A stretch of DNA of 64,000 bases from Pseudoduganella ginsengisoli (GTDB lineage: Bacteria; Pseudomonadota; Gammaproteobacteria; Burkholderiales; Burkholderiaceae_D), in the NCBI RefSeq assembly GCF_009720865.1, contig NZ_WNLA01000016.1:109031-173030 (forward strand). Reading direction: 5' to 3'. Position numbers and translations under genes: made by a program. This document shows, piece by piece, positions 51,569-59,730 of this stretch. Numbering within the stretch: position 1 is the first letter of the stretch; every line of letters starts with the position of its first letter. Under the pieces are notes generated by a model, which searched no databases, was not told the DNA's origin, and was given only the letters and a program-made list of their open reading frames with translations.

Positions 51569-52024
51569 TCAATGCCTGCCTGCGTCGGCATGAAAGACCA
51601 GTACCGGGATCCGGCTCTTTAACAGCACCCGGTGGGTTTGGCTCCCCAACAACATGCCTTTCAGTCCGGTGACGCCATGCGTGGCCATGGCGATCAGGTC
51701 GCAGCCGCGCGCCTGTGCAGTTTCCACGATCTTGCGGTAGGGCTGGTCTGAGCGCAGCGAGACGGTCTCGCACGGAACGCCCATGGCCTTGGCATTGCTG
51801 GCCAGCGCTGCCAGCAGTTTGGCGGCTTGGTCGGATGTGCCGCGCAGGTAGGCTTCGCGGGTGTCTTCCAGCTGCTCGGCTTCGTAGGTAAAAACATGAT
51901 ACTCAGGCAGCACATGCAGCGCCGTGACGCGGGCGCCGGCATCTTTGGCGAATTCCAGGGCGGATTGAATGGCGGCCGACGATCCCGGCGAGCCATCGGT
52001 TGGCAGCAACAGATGTTGATACAT
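51569..52024 (-). CDS. Single-domain universal stress protein (ATP-binding type)
   Basis: 151 residues, one UspA domain: LLLPTDGSPGSSAAIQSALE at the start, and the ATP-binding motif MATHGVTGLKGMLLGSQTHR with G-x2-G-x9-G-S present. Likely ATP-binding dimer. GGAG lies 8 bases before the ATG at 52024. An FNR-type box centred 80 bp upstream would start transcription about 39 bases before the gene. Confidence 0.93.
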   Translation of the reverse strand: MYQHLLLPTDGSPGSSAAIQSALEFAKDAGARVTALHVLPEYHVFTYEAEQLEDTREAYLRGTSDQAAKLLAALASNAKAMGVPCETVSLRSDQPYRKIVETAQARGCDLIAMATHGVTGLKGMLLGSQTHRVLLKSRIPVLVFHADAGRH

Positions 52025-52097
52025 GTCAGGCTCCTGATAAAAAGTTGATGAGCAGTGAAGCTGTTGGACAGTGTGCGCAAGTTGCCGCATTACGGCT

Positions 52098-52111
52098 TTG
52101 ATTCAGGTCAA
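52098..52111. promoter_or_regulatory. FNR/Anr-type box upstream of USP unit
   Basis: TTGAT-TCAG-GTCAA. Well placed for the minus-strand USP gene (start near 52063). Confidence 0.8.
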
Positions 52112-52195
52112 ATTGTCATCAATGGACGTTGCTGTGGCCTTGACTGATGGACAAGGACTCAAAGCTGTGGGTTTTGTACTCTTTCTTGTTGCAAC

Positions 52196-52209
52196 TTGAT
52201 CGTGGTCAA
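52196..52209. promoter_or_regulatory. FNR/Anr-type box upstream of pat unit
   Basis: TTGAT-CGTG-GTCAA. -41.5 spacing gives a plus-strand start near 52244, 20 bases before the small gene that overlaps pat. Confidence 0.8.
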
Positions 52210-52263
52210 ACACCTTGCCTGACTTGGCAGGTGCATGACGGTATCGTATGTGCTACCGGCGGC

Positions 52264-52455
52264 ATGAACCTACGTTCACCTCTTATCGGAACACCTGTCC
52301 CGCGCTTGCGGCGGCTGGGGATTGATACCTGTCGGCTCAATGTCGTGTCCGCGTCATTGCTGGCCTTGCATGCGGAATCGCCCGGTGAACTGGCCTACGC
52401 CATGGCTTATGCGGAACATGAAACCGGTGAACTTGGCTTGAGGAGACGTGCATGA
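52264..52455 (+). CDS. 63-residue hypothetical protein coupled to pat
   Basis: Starts MNLRSPLIGTPVPRLRRLGI, continues through a short helical stretch and overlaps the next ATG by four bases (52452-52455). The predicted transcription start from the FNR site is just upstream, so an ATG at 52147 in the same frame would be outside the mRNA. No family recognised and no strong Shine-Dalgarno; could be a leader peptide. Confidence 0.5.
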   Translation: MNLRSPLIGTPVPRLRRLGIDTCRLNVVSASLLALHAESPGELAYAMAYAEHETGELGLRRRA

Positions 52456-55163
52456 CCATCCGCAACCTGAACTTTCTGTTCGCCCCCCGCTCGGTGGCGG
52501 TGATCGGGGCCACGGAGCGGCCCGGCAGCGTTGGCGCGACGGTGCTGCGCAATGTGCTGGCCGGGGGATTCGGCGGCCCCATTTATCCGGTGAATCCCAA
52601 ACACCAGACGGTGGGGGGCAGGCGCTGCTACCATGCAGTGGCCGCCTTGCCTGAGGCGCCTGATCTGGCGCTGATCTGCACATCACCCACCACCGTACCG
52701 GATTTGATCAGCCAGCTCGGTGAGCGCGGCACCCGCGCCGCCATCGTCATGACGGCAGGGCTTGGCGCACCGGCAGGCCGGCATGGGCATACGCTGCGCC
52801 AGGCCATGCTGCATGCGGCCCAGCCCCATCTGCTGAGGATACTCGGACCGAACTGTGTGGGGCTGCTGGCGCCCCATATCGGCCTCAATGCCAGTTTTGC
52901 CCAGGCAGGGAGTACGCCGGGCAGCCTGGCCATGGTGTCGCAATCGGGCGCCATGGTGGCGGCGGTGCTGGACTGGGCCGCTGCGCGCGGCATCGGGTTT
53001 TCGGCATTTGTGTCGCTGGGTGACTGTTCCGATGTGGACGTCGCCGATGTACTCGATTATCTGGCAGGCGATGCGGAGACGCACGCGATCCTGCTGTACC
53101 TCGAAGGCATAGGCAATGCACGCAAGTTCATGTCCGCGGCGCGCTCTGCAGCGCGCTGCAAGCCGACACTGGTGTTGAAGGCGGGGCGTGTGCCGGAAGG
53201 GGCGCGCGCTGCGGCGACCCACACTGGCGCCCTGGCTGGAACGGACCTGGTCTGCGATGCGGCCATCCGCCGCGCAGGCATGCTGCGCGTGGCATCAACG
53301 GAGGAATTGTTCGAAGCGGCGGAAACCCTGGCGCAGCCTCACCCGCTGCGCGGACGCCGCCTTGCAATCATGACCAATGGCGGCGGTCCTGGTGTCATGG
53401 CGGCCGATGCGCTGGTGGCTGGAGGCGGGGAGCTGGCGCAACTGGGCCACGCCACGCTTGAGCGCCTGGCCAGCGGGTTACCGTCGAACTGGTCTTATTC
53501 CAATCCCGTCGATATCATCGGCGACGCGCCGCCGGAACGCTATGCGCATGCGTTGCGTGAATTGCTGGCAGCGGACGAAGCCGATGCGGTCTTGCTGATC
53601 CACGCGCCGACTGCAATTGTTCCGGCCGGGCGCATTGCGCAGGAACTGGCGCCGCTGCTGCAGCAACGGCAGCGCCTGGTGCTTTGCTGCTGGATGGGCG
53701 GTGCTTCAGTGGAGCAGGCCGCTGAGCTGACGCGCAAGGCTGGCGCTCCTGTCTTTGCGACGCCGGAAGCGGCGGTGGAGGCATTTCTGCAGTTAAGCAG
53801 CTATGCGCGCAACCAGCGTCTGCTGATGGAAGTGCCGTCGTCCCGGTGCGGGCCGCACGCCGATACGGTAGCGGCGCGCGCCCTGGTGCGGCGTATGCTG
53901 GCTGCGGGATGTTTAAGCATGGGCGAAACCGATGCCAAGGCGCTACTGGAGGCATACGGCATTCCCGTGGTGCCAACCCGCGCCGTGCCCGACGACGATG
54001 CGGCACTGAACGCCGCTGCGGAGATTGGTTATCCAGTGGTGGTGAAAGTATTGTCGCCGGACGTGCCGCACAAGTCCGACGTCGGTGGCGTGGTGCTGGA
54101 CATCGACCATGAGGACGCGCTGCGTAATGCGCTGTCTGCCATCCGCAGCCGCCTGGCGGCGCTGCGTCCTGAAGCGCGCATCGCCGGCTATTCGGTCCAG
54201 AAAATGGTGCGCCGCCGGCAAGCGCGTGAACTCATTGCCGGCATAGCCAGCGACCCTGTGTTTGGTCCGGTCTTGCTGTTCGGGCACGGCGGAGTGGATG
54301 TCGAAGCCGTGGCCGACCAGGCGGTTGCACTGCCTCCACTGAACCACGTGCTGGCGGCAGACCTGGTGAGCCGCACCCGCGTGGCGCGCTTGCTGGGAGC
54401 GACACGCGGCGCGCCAGCCGCCAATATGGAGGCGGTGTACGATGTGCTGGTGCGCTTGAGCCAACTGGTGATCGACCTGCCCGAAGTCGTGGAGCTGGAC
54501 GTGAACCCGCTGCTGGCCGATAGCAGCGGCGCACTGGCCCTGGACGCCAGGGTACGGCTGGCGCCGGCCGCTGAGGGGAACGTCCGCCAGCTGGCCATCA
54601 TGCCGTACCCGGAGCACCTTGAGCAACGCTGTACCTGGCAGGGGGAACCATTGTTGCTGCGGCCTATCCGTCCCGAGGATGGCGCCGCCCACCAGCTGTT
54701 TTTCAGCCGGCTCACTGCAGAGGATGTGCGTTTCCGCATGTTTACCAGTGTCAGCGCCCTGTCTCCGGCGCAACTGGCGCGGTTTACGCAGATCGATTAT
54801 GCGCGCGAGATGGCGTTCGTCGCGATCCGTGAACACGAAGGCGCCCCGGATGAAACGCTGGGTGTGGTGCGCGTCGTTGCCGACCCCGACCATGTGCGGG
54901 GTGAATTTGCCGTGACGGTGCGCAGCGACCTCAAGGGCCGTGGCCTGGGCCGGTTATTAATGGAGATGCTGATCGGCTATTGCCGGGCGAGCGGGCTAAG
55001 TGAAATCATTGGCGAAGCCCTGCTCGACAATGAACGGCTGCTGGAGCTGGCGCGTGCACTCGGCTTCAGTAGCCGCCACAGCGGCGCCGGTACCGTGCTG
55101 CTGTCGCTGCGCCTTGCCGATGGGACTGGCGCGGGCAAGACGGAACACCCGGCAGCGAAGTGA
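52452..55163 (+). CDS. Pat-type protein lysine acetyltransferase (acyl-CoA-synthetase-like + GNAT)
   Basis: 903 residues. CoA-binding domain (FAPRSVAVIGATERPGSVG), succinyl-CoA-ligase-like domain (MVSQSGAMVAAVLDWAAARG; THTGALAG with the His of the ADP-forming synthetases), ATP-grasp domain (about 480-690; YPVVVKVLSPDVPHKSDVGG) and a C-terminal GNAT domain (about 735-890; VRSDLKGRGLGRLLMEMLI). This is the PatZ/Pat architecture that acetylates and silences acetyl-CoA synthetase and other targets; some relatives may work as ADP-forming acetate-CoA ligases. GAGGAG precedes the ATG. FNR-boxed unit. Confidence 0.93.
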   Translation: MTIRNLNFLFAPRSVAVIGATERPGSVGATVLRNVLAGGFGGPIYPVNPKHQTVGGRRCYHAVAALPEAPDLALICTSPTTVPDLISQLGERGTRAAIVMTAGLGAPAGRHGHTLRQAMLHAAQPHLLRILGPNCVGLLAPHIGLNASFAQAGSTPGSLAMVSQSGAMVAAVLDWAAARGIGFSAFVSLGDCSDVDVADVLDYLAGDAETHAILLYLEGIGNARKFMSAARSAARCKPTLVLKAGRVPEGARAAATHTGALAGTDLVCDAAIRRAGMLRVASTEELFEAAETLAQPHPLRGRRLAIMTNGGGPGVMAADALVAGGGELAQLGHATLERLASGLPSNWSYSNPVDIIGDAPPERYAHALRELLAADEADAVLLIHAPTAIVPAGRIAQELAPLLQQRQRLVLCCWMGGASVEQAAELTRKAGAPVFATPEAAVEAFLQLSSYARNQRLLMEVPSSRCGPHADTVAARALVRRMLAAGCLSMGETDAKALLEAYGIPVVPTRAVPDDDAALNAAAEIGYPVVVKVLSPDVPHKSDVGGVVLDIDHEDALRNALSAIRSRLAALRPEARIAGYSVQKMVRRRQARELIAGIASDPVFGPVLLFGHGGVDVEAVADQAVALPPLNHVLAADLVSRTRVARLLGATRGAPAANMEAVYDVLVRLSQLVIDLPEVVELDVNPLLADSSGALALDARVRLAPAAEGNVRQLAIMPYPEHLEQRCTWQGEPLLLRPIRPEDGAAHQLFFSRLTAEDVRFRMFTSVSALSPAQLARFTQIDYAREMAFVAIREHEGAPDETLGVVRVVADPDHVRGEFAVTVRSDLKGRGLGRLLMEMLIGYCRASGLSEIIGEALLDNERLLELARALGFSSRHSGAGTVLLSLRLADGTGAGKTEHPAAK

Positions 55164-55240
55164 TCGCCGGTGACGCCACGCGCACCGTGGTCTGGCCGAG
55201 GAAGTAACGGTTTGCCTGGTGCTTACTCCTAGGTGTAAAA

Positions 55241-55282
55241 ACAATATACAAAAATAGTTTATCTAAATATATAATGTTCTCA
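55241..55282 (+). promoter_or_regulatory. AT-rich promoter/operator of the bigR-like operon
   Basis: ACAATATA (55241-55248) and TATAATGT (55270-55277) are inverted with one mismatch; the second contains a consensus -10 TATAAT. Regulators of the BigR group bind such AT-rich repeats over their own -10. The 55.2-kb spot is the only strongly AT-rich patch nearby. Confidence 0.6.
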
Positions 55283-55302
55283 TTGAAACCGTAGAGTGCA
55301 CC

Positions 55303-55641
55303 ATGACCCCTTCCAGTCCCACTGTAGACCTGGTATCCATGCAGGCCGCCGCTGCGCAGGCTTGCGCCTTGCTAAAGGTATTAGCTAATCCTGACCGTTT
55401 GCTGCTCATGTGCCAGTTGTCGCAGGGTGAAATGTCCGTCGGCGAACTGGAGGTCCAGCTCGGCATCCGGCAGCCAACGTTGTCACAGCAATTGACTGTG
55501 CTGCGAGAAAACAGCCTGGTGGCCACGCGCCGCGACGGCAAGAATATTTTTTATTCCGTGGCGAGTCCGGAGGCGCTGGCTGTCATGGCTGTCCTGTATC
55601 AACAATTCTGTACTACCGCTCGTGAGGAGCCGTCATGCTGA
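55303..55641 (+). CDS. ArsR-family regulator, BigR/SqrR-like sulfane-sulfur sensor
   Basis: 112 residues, winged helix with VGELEVQLGIRQPTLSQQL as recognition region. Cys 37 (LLMCQLS) and Cys 103 (YQQFCTT) are 66 residues apart, exactly the spacing of the sensing pair in BigR. There are no metal-site CxC motifs. It should repress its operon until persulfides oxidise the pair. The stop overlaps the start of a YeeE/YedE gene, a known BigR-type target family (sulfur transport). Confidence 0.9.
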   Translation: MTPSSPTVDLVSMQAAAAQACALLKVLANPDRLLLMCQLSQGEMSVGELEVQLGIRQPTLSQQLTVLRENSLVATRRDGKNIFYSVASPEALAVMAVLYQQFCTTAREEPSC

Positions 55642-56069
55642 TCGACCTTGTTCATTTCACCCCCGGGCTGTCATTGGCAGGAGGCTTGCTGATCGGCACG
55701 GCTGCGGCCGTACTGGTGCTGTTCAATGGCCGCATCGCGGGCATCAGCGGCATCCTTGGCGGACTACTGAGCTTGCCGCAACGGGATATGGCGTGGCGCC
55801 TGGCGTTCCTGGCCGGCCTGGTTACTGCGCCCATTGCCGCCAGCCTGCTTGGGCAACCCATCGCACCGCAGATTGACGCCGGCTGGAGCACCATCCTGGC
55901 CGCTGGCTATCTGGTCGGGCTGGGCACGCGCTATGCCAGCGGCTGCACCAGCGGCCATGGCGTATGCGGCATTTCCCGTGGCGCCATCCGTTCGCTGGTG
56001 GCCACGGCAATATTCATGGCGGCGGGATTGTTAACGGTGTTCGTGAAACGGCACGTCTTTGGAGGCTGA
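55635..56069 (+). CDS. YeeE/YedE (PmpA-like) sulfur-compound transporter half
   Basis: 144 residues, four to five hydrophobic helices. Family signature SGCTSGHGVCGISR near residue 105 carries the Cys thought to relay thiosulfate/sulfane sulfur. With the next gene it forms the two-gene half-transporter seen beside BigR. ATG overlaps the regulator's stop by 7 bases and follows GAGGAG. Confidence 0.92.
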   Translation: MLIDLVHFTPGLSLAGGLLIGTAAAVLVLFNGRIAGISGILGGLLSLPQRDMAWRLAFLAGLVTAPIAASLLGQPIAPQIDAGWSTILAAGYLVGLGTRYASGCTSGHGVCGISRGAIRSLVATAIFMAAGLLTVFVKRHVFGG

Positions 56070-56070
56070 C

Positions 56071-56508
56071 ATGGCAGTATTGACGTCGTTGCTGGCGGGG
56101 CTGCTGTTCGGCATCGGCCTGATGGTGTCCGGCATGGCCAATCCGGCCAAAGTGCTGGGTTTTCTTGACGTGGCGGGGCGCTGGGACCCGTCGCTGGCTT
56201 TTGTCATGGCCAGTGCCATCGCCGTAGGGGCGCTGGCATTCCTCGTCGCCGGGCGCCTCCAGCGTTCTTGGCTAGGCTTGCCGATGCAGTTGCCCGGCAA
56301 CGCTTCTGTGACGCCTCGCCTGGTGCTGGGCAGCGCCGCGTTCGGCATTGGCTGGGGGCTGGCCGGCTTTTGTCCGGGGCCGGCGCTGGTGGCGCTGGGG
56401 GCCGGTTATCCGAAGGCGTGGGGTTTTGTCGCTGCGATGCTGGCCGGCATGGCAGTGTTTGAATTGATTGAGCGGCTGGCAGCGCCTGCTGAGTCCGGCA
56501 CCTGGTAG
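56071..56508 (+). CDS. YeeE/YedE (PmpB-like) sulfur-compound transporter half
   Basis: 145 residues, four hydrophobic helices. N-terminal LLFGIGLMVSGMANPAKVLG and the second signature GLAGFCPGPALVALG with its Cys match YedE half-proteins. Starts one base after the previous stop, GGAGG in place. Together the pair should import or export sulfane-sulfur species under BigR control. Confidence 0.92.
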   Translation: MAVLTSLLAGLLFGIGLMVSGMANPAKVLGFLDVAGRWDPSLAFVMASAIAVGALAFLVAGRLQRSWLGLPMQLPGNASVTPRLVLGSAAFGIGWGLAGFCPGPALVALGAGYPKAWGFVAAMLAGMAVFELIERLAAPAESGTW

Positions 56509-56768
56509 ACGAAACCGCAATATACGTCCAATTGCTGCGACAGCGCTGGCTGGCGGATGGCGAGCAAAACTTCGAGTTCGTTTTACCGCGTTGACGGCGC
56601 GCTACGCGCTCGCCCGCAGTGCGCCCGGATGTGGCCTGCGAGACAGCCTGCAGCAGCCATGGCTCATCCAGTCACCTTCGCCACCTGCTGAAATCATGTC
56701 ATATATGTTATTATTTATGACAACAATCAATGCAGCAGTATTCTTTTCTCCATTCTTTTACTTCAAAA
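56509..56768. other. Intergenic region with a short coding fragment
   Basis: Immediately after the second yedE stop an open stretch DETAIYVQLLRQRW to VLPR ends at 56595; it looks like the last ~28 codons of a lost gene, family unknown. The rest is non-coding up to the inverted repeat at 56697. Confidence 0.4.
56697..56722. promoter_or_regulatory. Inverted repeat before homoserine dehydrogenase
   Basis: TGTCATA-N12-TATGACA, perfect 7-bp arms in an AT-rich patch, 46 bp before the ATG at 56769. A regulator dimer site is likely; the regulator is not identified. Confidence 0.6.
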
Positions 56769-58076
56769 ATGCGTCCAATTCATGTCGGCTTGCTGGGTAT
56801 CGGAGTTGTTGGCTCCGGAACATTCAACGTCCTCAAACGGAACCAGGACGATATCTGCGGCAGGGCAGGGCGAGGGATTGAAATTGTCATGGTGGCGGCG
56901 CGTGACATTGCCCGTGCGCGCGGTATCGTCGGCGAGCAGGTGGAGGTCGTAAACGACCCCTGGCAAGTGGTTGATGATCCCCGCATCGACGTGGTGGTGG
57001 AAGTGATAGGCGGCTGTACCTTGGCGAAGGAGCTGGTGCTGCGCGCGATTGCCAACGGCAAGCACGTGGTCACTGCCAACAAGGCGCTGCTGGCCGAACA
57101 CGGCATGGAAATCTTTGCCGCCGCGCGCGCCCGCTCGGTCGTTGTGGCCTTCGAGGGGGCCGTGGCGGTCAGCATCCCGATTATCAAGGCGCTGCGCGAA
57201 GGCTTATCGGGTAACCGCATCGAATGGGTCGCCGGCATCATTAACGGCACCACGAATTTCATCCTTTCCGGGATGCGCGACAAGGGCCTGCCGTTTGATG
57301 CCGTGCTGAAGGAAGCCCAGCGTCTCGGCTATGCGGAAGCCGATCCCGCATTCGACATCGAAGGAGTTGACGCGGCCCATAAAGCCACGTTGCTGGCATC
57401 GGTGGCCTTTGGTATTCCCGTGCAGTTTGACAAAGCCCATGTGGAAGGCATCACCCGCCTGGAAGCGGTGGACATTGCCATCGCGGAGCGGCTGGGCTAT
57501 CGCATCAAACTGCTGGGGATCGCGAAGCGTACGGCCGACGGCATTGAATTGCGGGTCCATCCAGCGCTGGTGCCGGCACGCTGCCTGATCGCCAACGTCG
57601 AAGGATCGATGAATGCCGTGATGGTGAAAAGCGATGCGGCCGGCGTGACCATGTATTACGGCGCGGGCGCAGGGTCGGAACAGACGGCATCGGCGGTCAT
57701 TGCCGATCTGATCGACATCACCCGCCTGGCCACGGCGGAACACGAACACCGCGTGCCCTACCTGGCATTCCAGCCGCAGGCGATGGTGCAGACGCCGGTG
57801 CTGCCGATAGCAGACGTGCGTACCAGTTATTACCTGCGCATTGCCGTGCGCGATACGCCCGGGGTCATGGCCGATATCACGCGCCTGCTGGCCGCCCACG
57901 ATGTTTCCATCGATGCGCTGCAACAGCAGGCCCCGGCCGGGCGCGAGCAAACCGACATTATTGTTTTGACCCATGAAACTGTGGAGCGGGCCATGGATGC
58001 GGCGCTGGCCGGCATTGCGGCACTGCCCACCGTGCTGGGACCGATTACCAAGTTAAGGGTGGAACAGCTGGCCTGA
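56769..58076 (+). CDS. hom: Homoserine dehydrogenase paralogue
   Basis: NAD(P)-dependent reduction of aspartate semialdehyde to homoserine. 435 residues: Rossmann GLLGIGVVGSGTFNVL (residues 6-21), HVVTANKALLAEHG, GIINGTTNFILSGMRDKGL and EADPAFDIEGVDAAHK with substrate-site acids, C-terminal ACT domain (IAVRDTPGVMADITRLLAAH). The usual FEAAVAGGIPI segment reads FEGAVAVSIPI: a Gly-Gly pair is Val-Ser. No thrC or aminotransferase follows, so it is probably a second copy. An in-frame ATG 13 codons earlier (56730) is less likely. It may feed the biosynthetic genes to its right. Confidence 0.93.
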   Translation: MRPIHVGLLGIGVVGSGTFNVLKRNQDDICGRAGRGIEIVMVAARDIARARGIVGEQVEVVNDPWQVVDDPRIDVVVEVIGGCTLAKELVLRAIANGKHVVTANKALLAEHGMEIFAAARARSVVVAFEGAVAVSIPIIKALREGLSGNRIEWVAGIINGTTNFILSGMRDKGLPFDAVLKEAQRLGYAEADPAFDIEGVDAAHKATLLASVAFGIPVQFDKAHVEGITRLEAVDIAIAERLGYRIKLLGIAKRTADGIELRVHPALVPARCLIANVEGSMNAVMVKSDAAGVTMYYGAGAGSEQTASAVIADLIDITRLATAEHEHRVPYLAFQPQAMVQTPVLPIADVRTSYYLRIAVRDTPGVMADITRLLAAHDVSIDALQQQAPAGREQTDIIVLTHETVERAMDAALAGIAALPTVLGPITKLRVEQLA

Positions 58077-58250
58077 CCGGCCACCGCCACCTTCCCGCTT
58101 GCGGCCACAAGGTCGTGATAGCGCATGGCCGCGACCTGGCGGCCATGCCCCGCCCGGCGCCACCAGCGCCTGTCTTTCCGCTTCCCATGCGCCCCTATCC
58201 GCGGCGCTGCACTATCGCGTCCAGGCTGCCTCAACCTGACGAAAGACATT

Positions 58251-59636
58251 ATGAAACTGGAACCTGTAGACCCGGTGCTGCCCCAGGCGCTGGAGCATTA
58301 CCATGCCTTGCTGCAAGGCCCCTACCTGGATAGTACCGTGGCGGCAGTTGCCGCCGTGACCGACCGGCAAAGCCAACCCGGCAGCGAAAAAAACATTTGC
58401 CATGTGCTGCGCCCCCGCTTCATTACCCAGGCGCAGGAGCGCGCCGTCAACGATGCGGCGCTGGCAGTCTTCAGCGCATTAAAGCAATTGCAGGCGCGCC
58501 TGCTGGCCGATGATGCGCTGCTGGCCGCCTTGCCGGTGGACCCGGCCTACCTTGACTTGATCCGCCACACTGCCACTATGCCCACGGGCGTGATGGGGCG
58601 CATCGATGCATTCGCCGGCATGGGCGGCGATGTCAGTTTTATGGAATTCAATCCCAATCCGGGCGGCGCTTTTTACTTCGACATGATAGCGGAAGCATTT
58701 GAACAGGCGCCCATCATGCAGGCTTTCCGCCAGCGTTATCCATTCGAGTCGTACCGCTTGTCGGCGCGCATGCCGGCCGCGCTGGGCGCCTCGTATACGC
58801 GCCATGGCGGCCAGGGCGTGCCACGCATTGCGCTGGTGTTTGGCGACGGTGCCGCTGATGCCGGCGCTCCGGCCTCGCATCACTTCGAGCAATCGCTGGA
58901 AGGGCAGCGCCTGGTCGGGATGCTGACCAGGCTGGGGATGCCGCCGGTGATCGCATCGCCCGCCGATTTCGCTTACACCGAGCGCACGGGCCTGACTGCA
59001 CGCGGTAACGCCGTTGATGCCGTGTTCGTTGAAAACTGGCGGGCCTGGCTGGGATTGCCTGCGTCGCATCCGCTATTCGTGGCGGTGCGTGAACGCAAAG
59101 CCTGGCTGATGAACTCGGTCGCGGACAAGGTGTTATTGGGTAACAAAGCCATGTTCGCGCTGCTGTCGGACGCGGACTATGCAAGCTTCCTGCCGCCCGC
59201 CCTGCGCGCCGCGGTGGACCGGCACGTGCCGTGGACCCGCTTGTTCCAGCCATCGATGACGGACTTCCATGGCCGCCGGGTGGACTTGCTGCCCACGGTG
59301 GCTGCCGACAAGGACCGTTTTGTCCTCAAACCGGCCGATGGCTGGGGCGGCGCGCAAGTGGTGCTGGGCAGCGATTGCAGTGACGCGCAGTGGCATGCGG
59401 CGATGGAAGCGGCAACGCGGCAAACCTTTGTGGTGCAGGAAAAGATCGCCGCCGCACCGGAATCGTTCCCGTTGCTGGAACAGGGCGCCCTGGTATTGCA
59501 TGACCACTTTGTCGACTTGAATCCCTACCTGTGGTCGGACAGCACACCGTATGGCATGGGGGCGCGCGCCTCCCGTATCGCTGTCACGAACTTTAAGCAG
59601 GGTGCTTCGCTGCTGCCCGTCTTCGTGCTGCGGTAG
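58251..59636 (+). CDS. Circularly permuted ATP-grasp-like protein
   Basis: 461 residues. A preATP-grasp-like N-terminal half (RIDAFAGMGGDVSFMEFNPN, FDMIAEAFEQAPIM) precedes an ATP-grasp core: KVLLGNKAMFALLSDA, DRFVLKPADGWGGAQVVLGS (nucleotide Lys and Gly loop) and FVVQEKI; the end DHFVDLNPYLW holds metal-ligand-like acids. Such proteins form amide or peptide bonds, but the substrate is unknown. Start 58251 is weakly supported (GAAAG). It lies between the hom paralogue and the NRPS operon; a role as tailoring ligase for that pathway is inference. Confidence 0.75.
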   Translation: MKLEPVDPVLPQALEHYHALLQGPYLDSTVAAVAAVTDRQSQPGSEKNICHVLRPRFITQAQERAVNDAALAVFSALKQLQARLLADDALLAALPVDPAYLDLIRHTATMPTGVMGRIDAFAGMGGDVSFMEFNPNPGGAFYFDMIAEAFEQAPIMQAFRQRYPFESYRLSARMPAALGASYTRHGGQGVPRIALVFGDGAADAGAPASHHFEQSLEGQRLVGMLTRLGMPPVIASPADFAYTERTGLTARGNAVDAVFVENWRAWLGLPASHPLFVAVRERKAWLMNSVADKVLLGNKAMFALLSDADYASFLPPALRAAVDRHVPWTRLFQPSMTDFHGRRVDLLPTVAADKDRFVLKPADGWGGAQVVLGSDCSDAQWHAAMEAATRQTFVVQEKIAAAPESFPLLEQGALVLHDHFVDLNPYLWSDSTPYGMGARASRIAVTNFKQGASLLPVFVLR

Positions 59637-59693
59637 ACGGCAGTGGCGGCAGGAGAGGTTGCCAAATAAGATAGCCAACCTGTCATTATGCGC

Positions 59694-59723
59694 TTGACAA
59701 CTATACGCGATACGGCATACTAT
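59694..59723 (+). promoter_or_regulatory. Sigma-70 promoter of the M28/NRPS operon
   Basis: TTGACA (59694-59699), 18-bp spacer, TACTAT (59718-59723); predicted start near 59731. It leaves a leader of about 320 bases. Confidence 0.7.
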
Positions 59724-59730
59724 CTATTGT

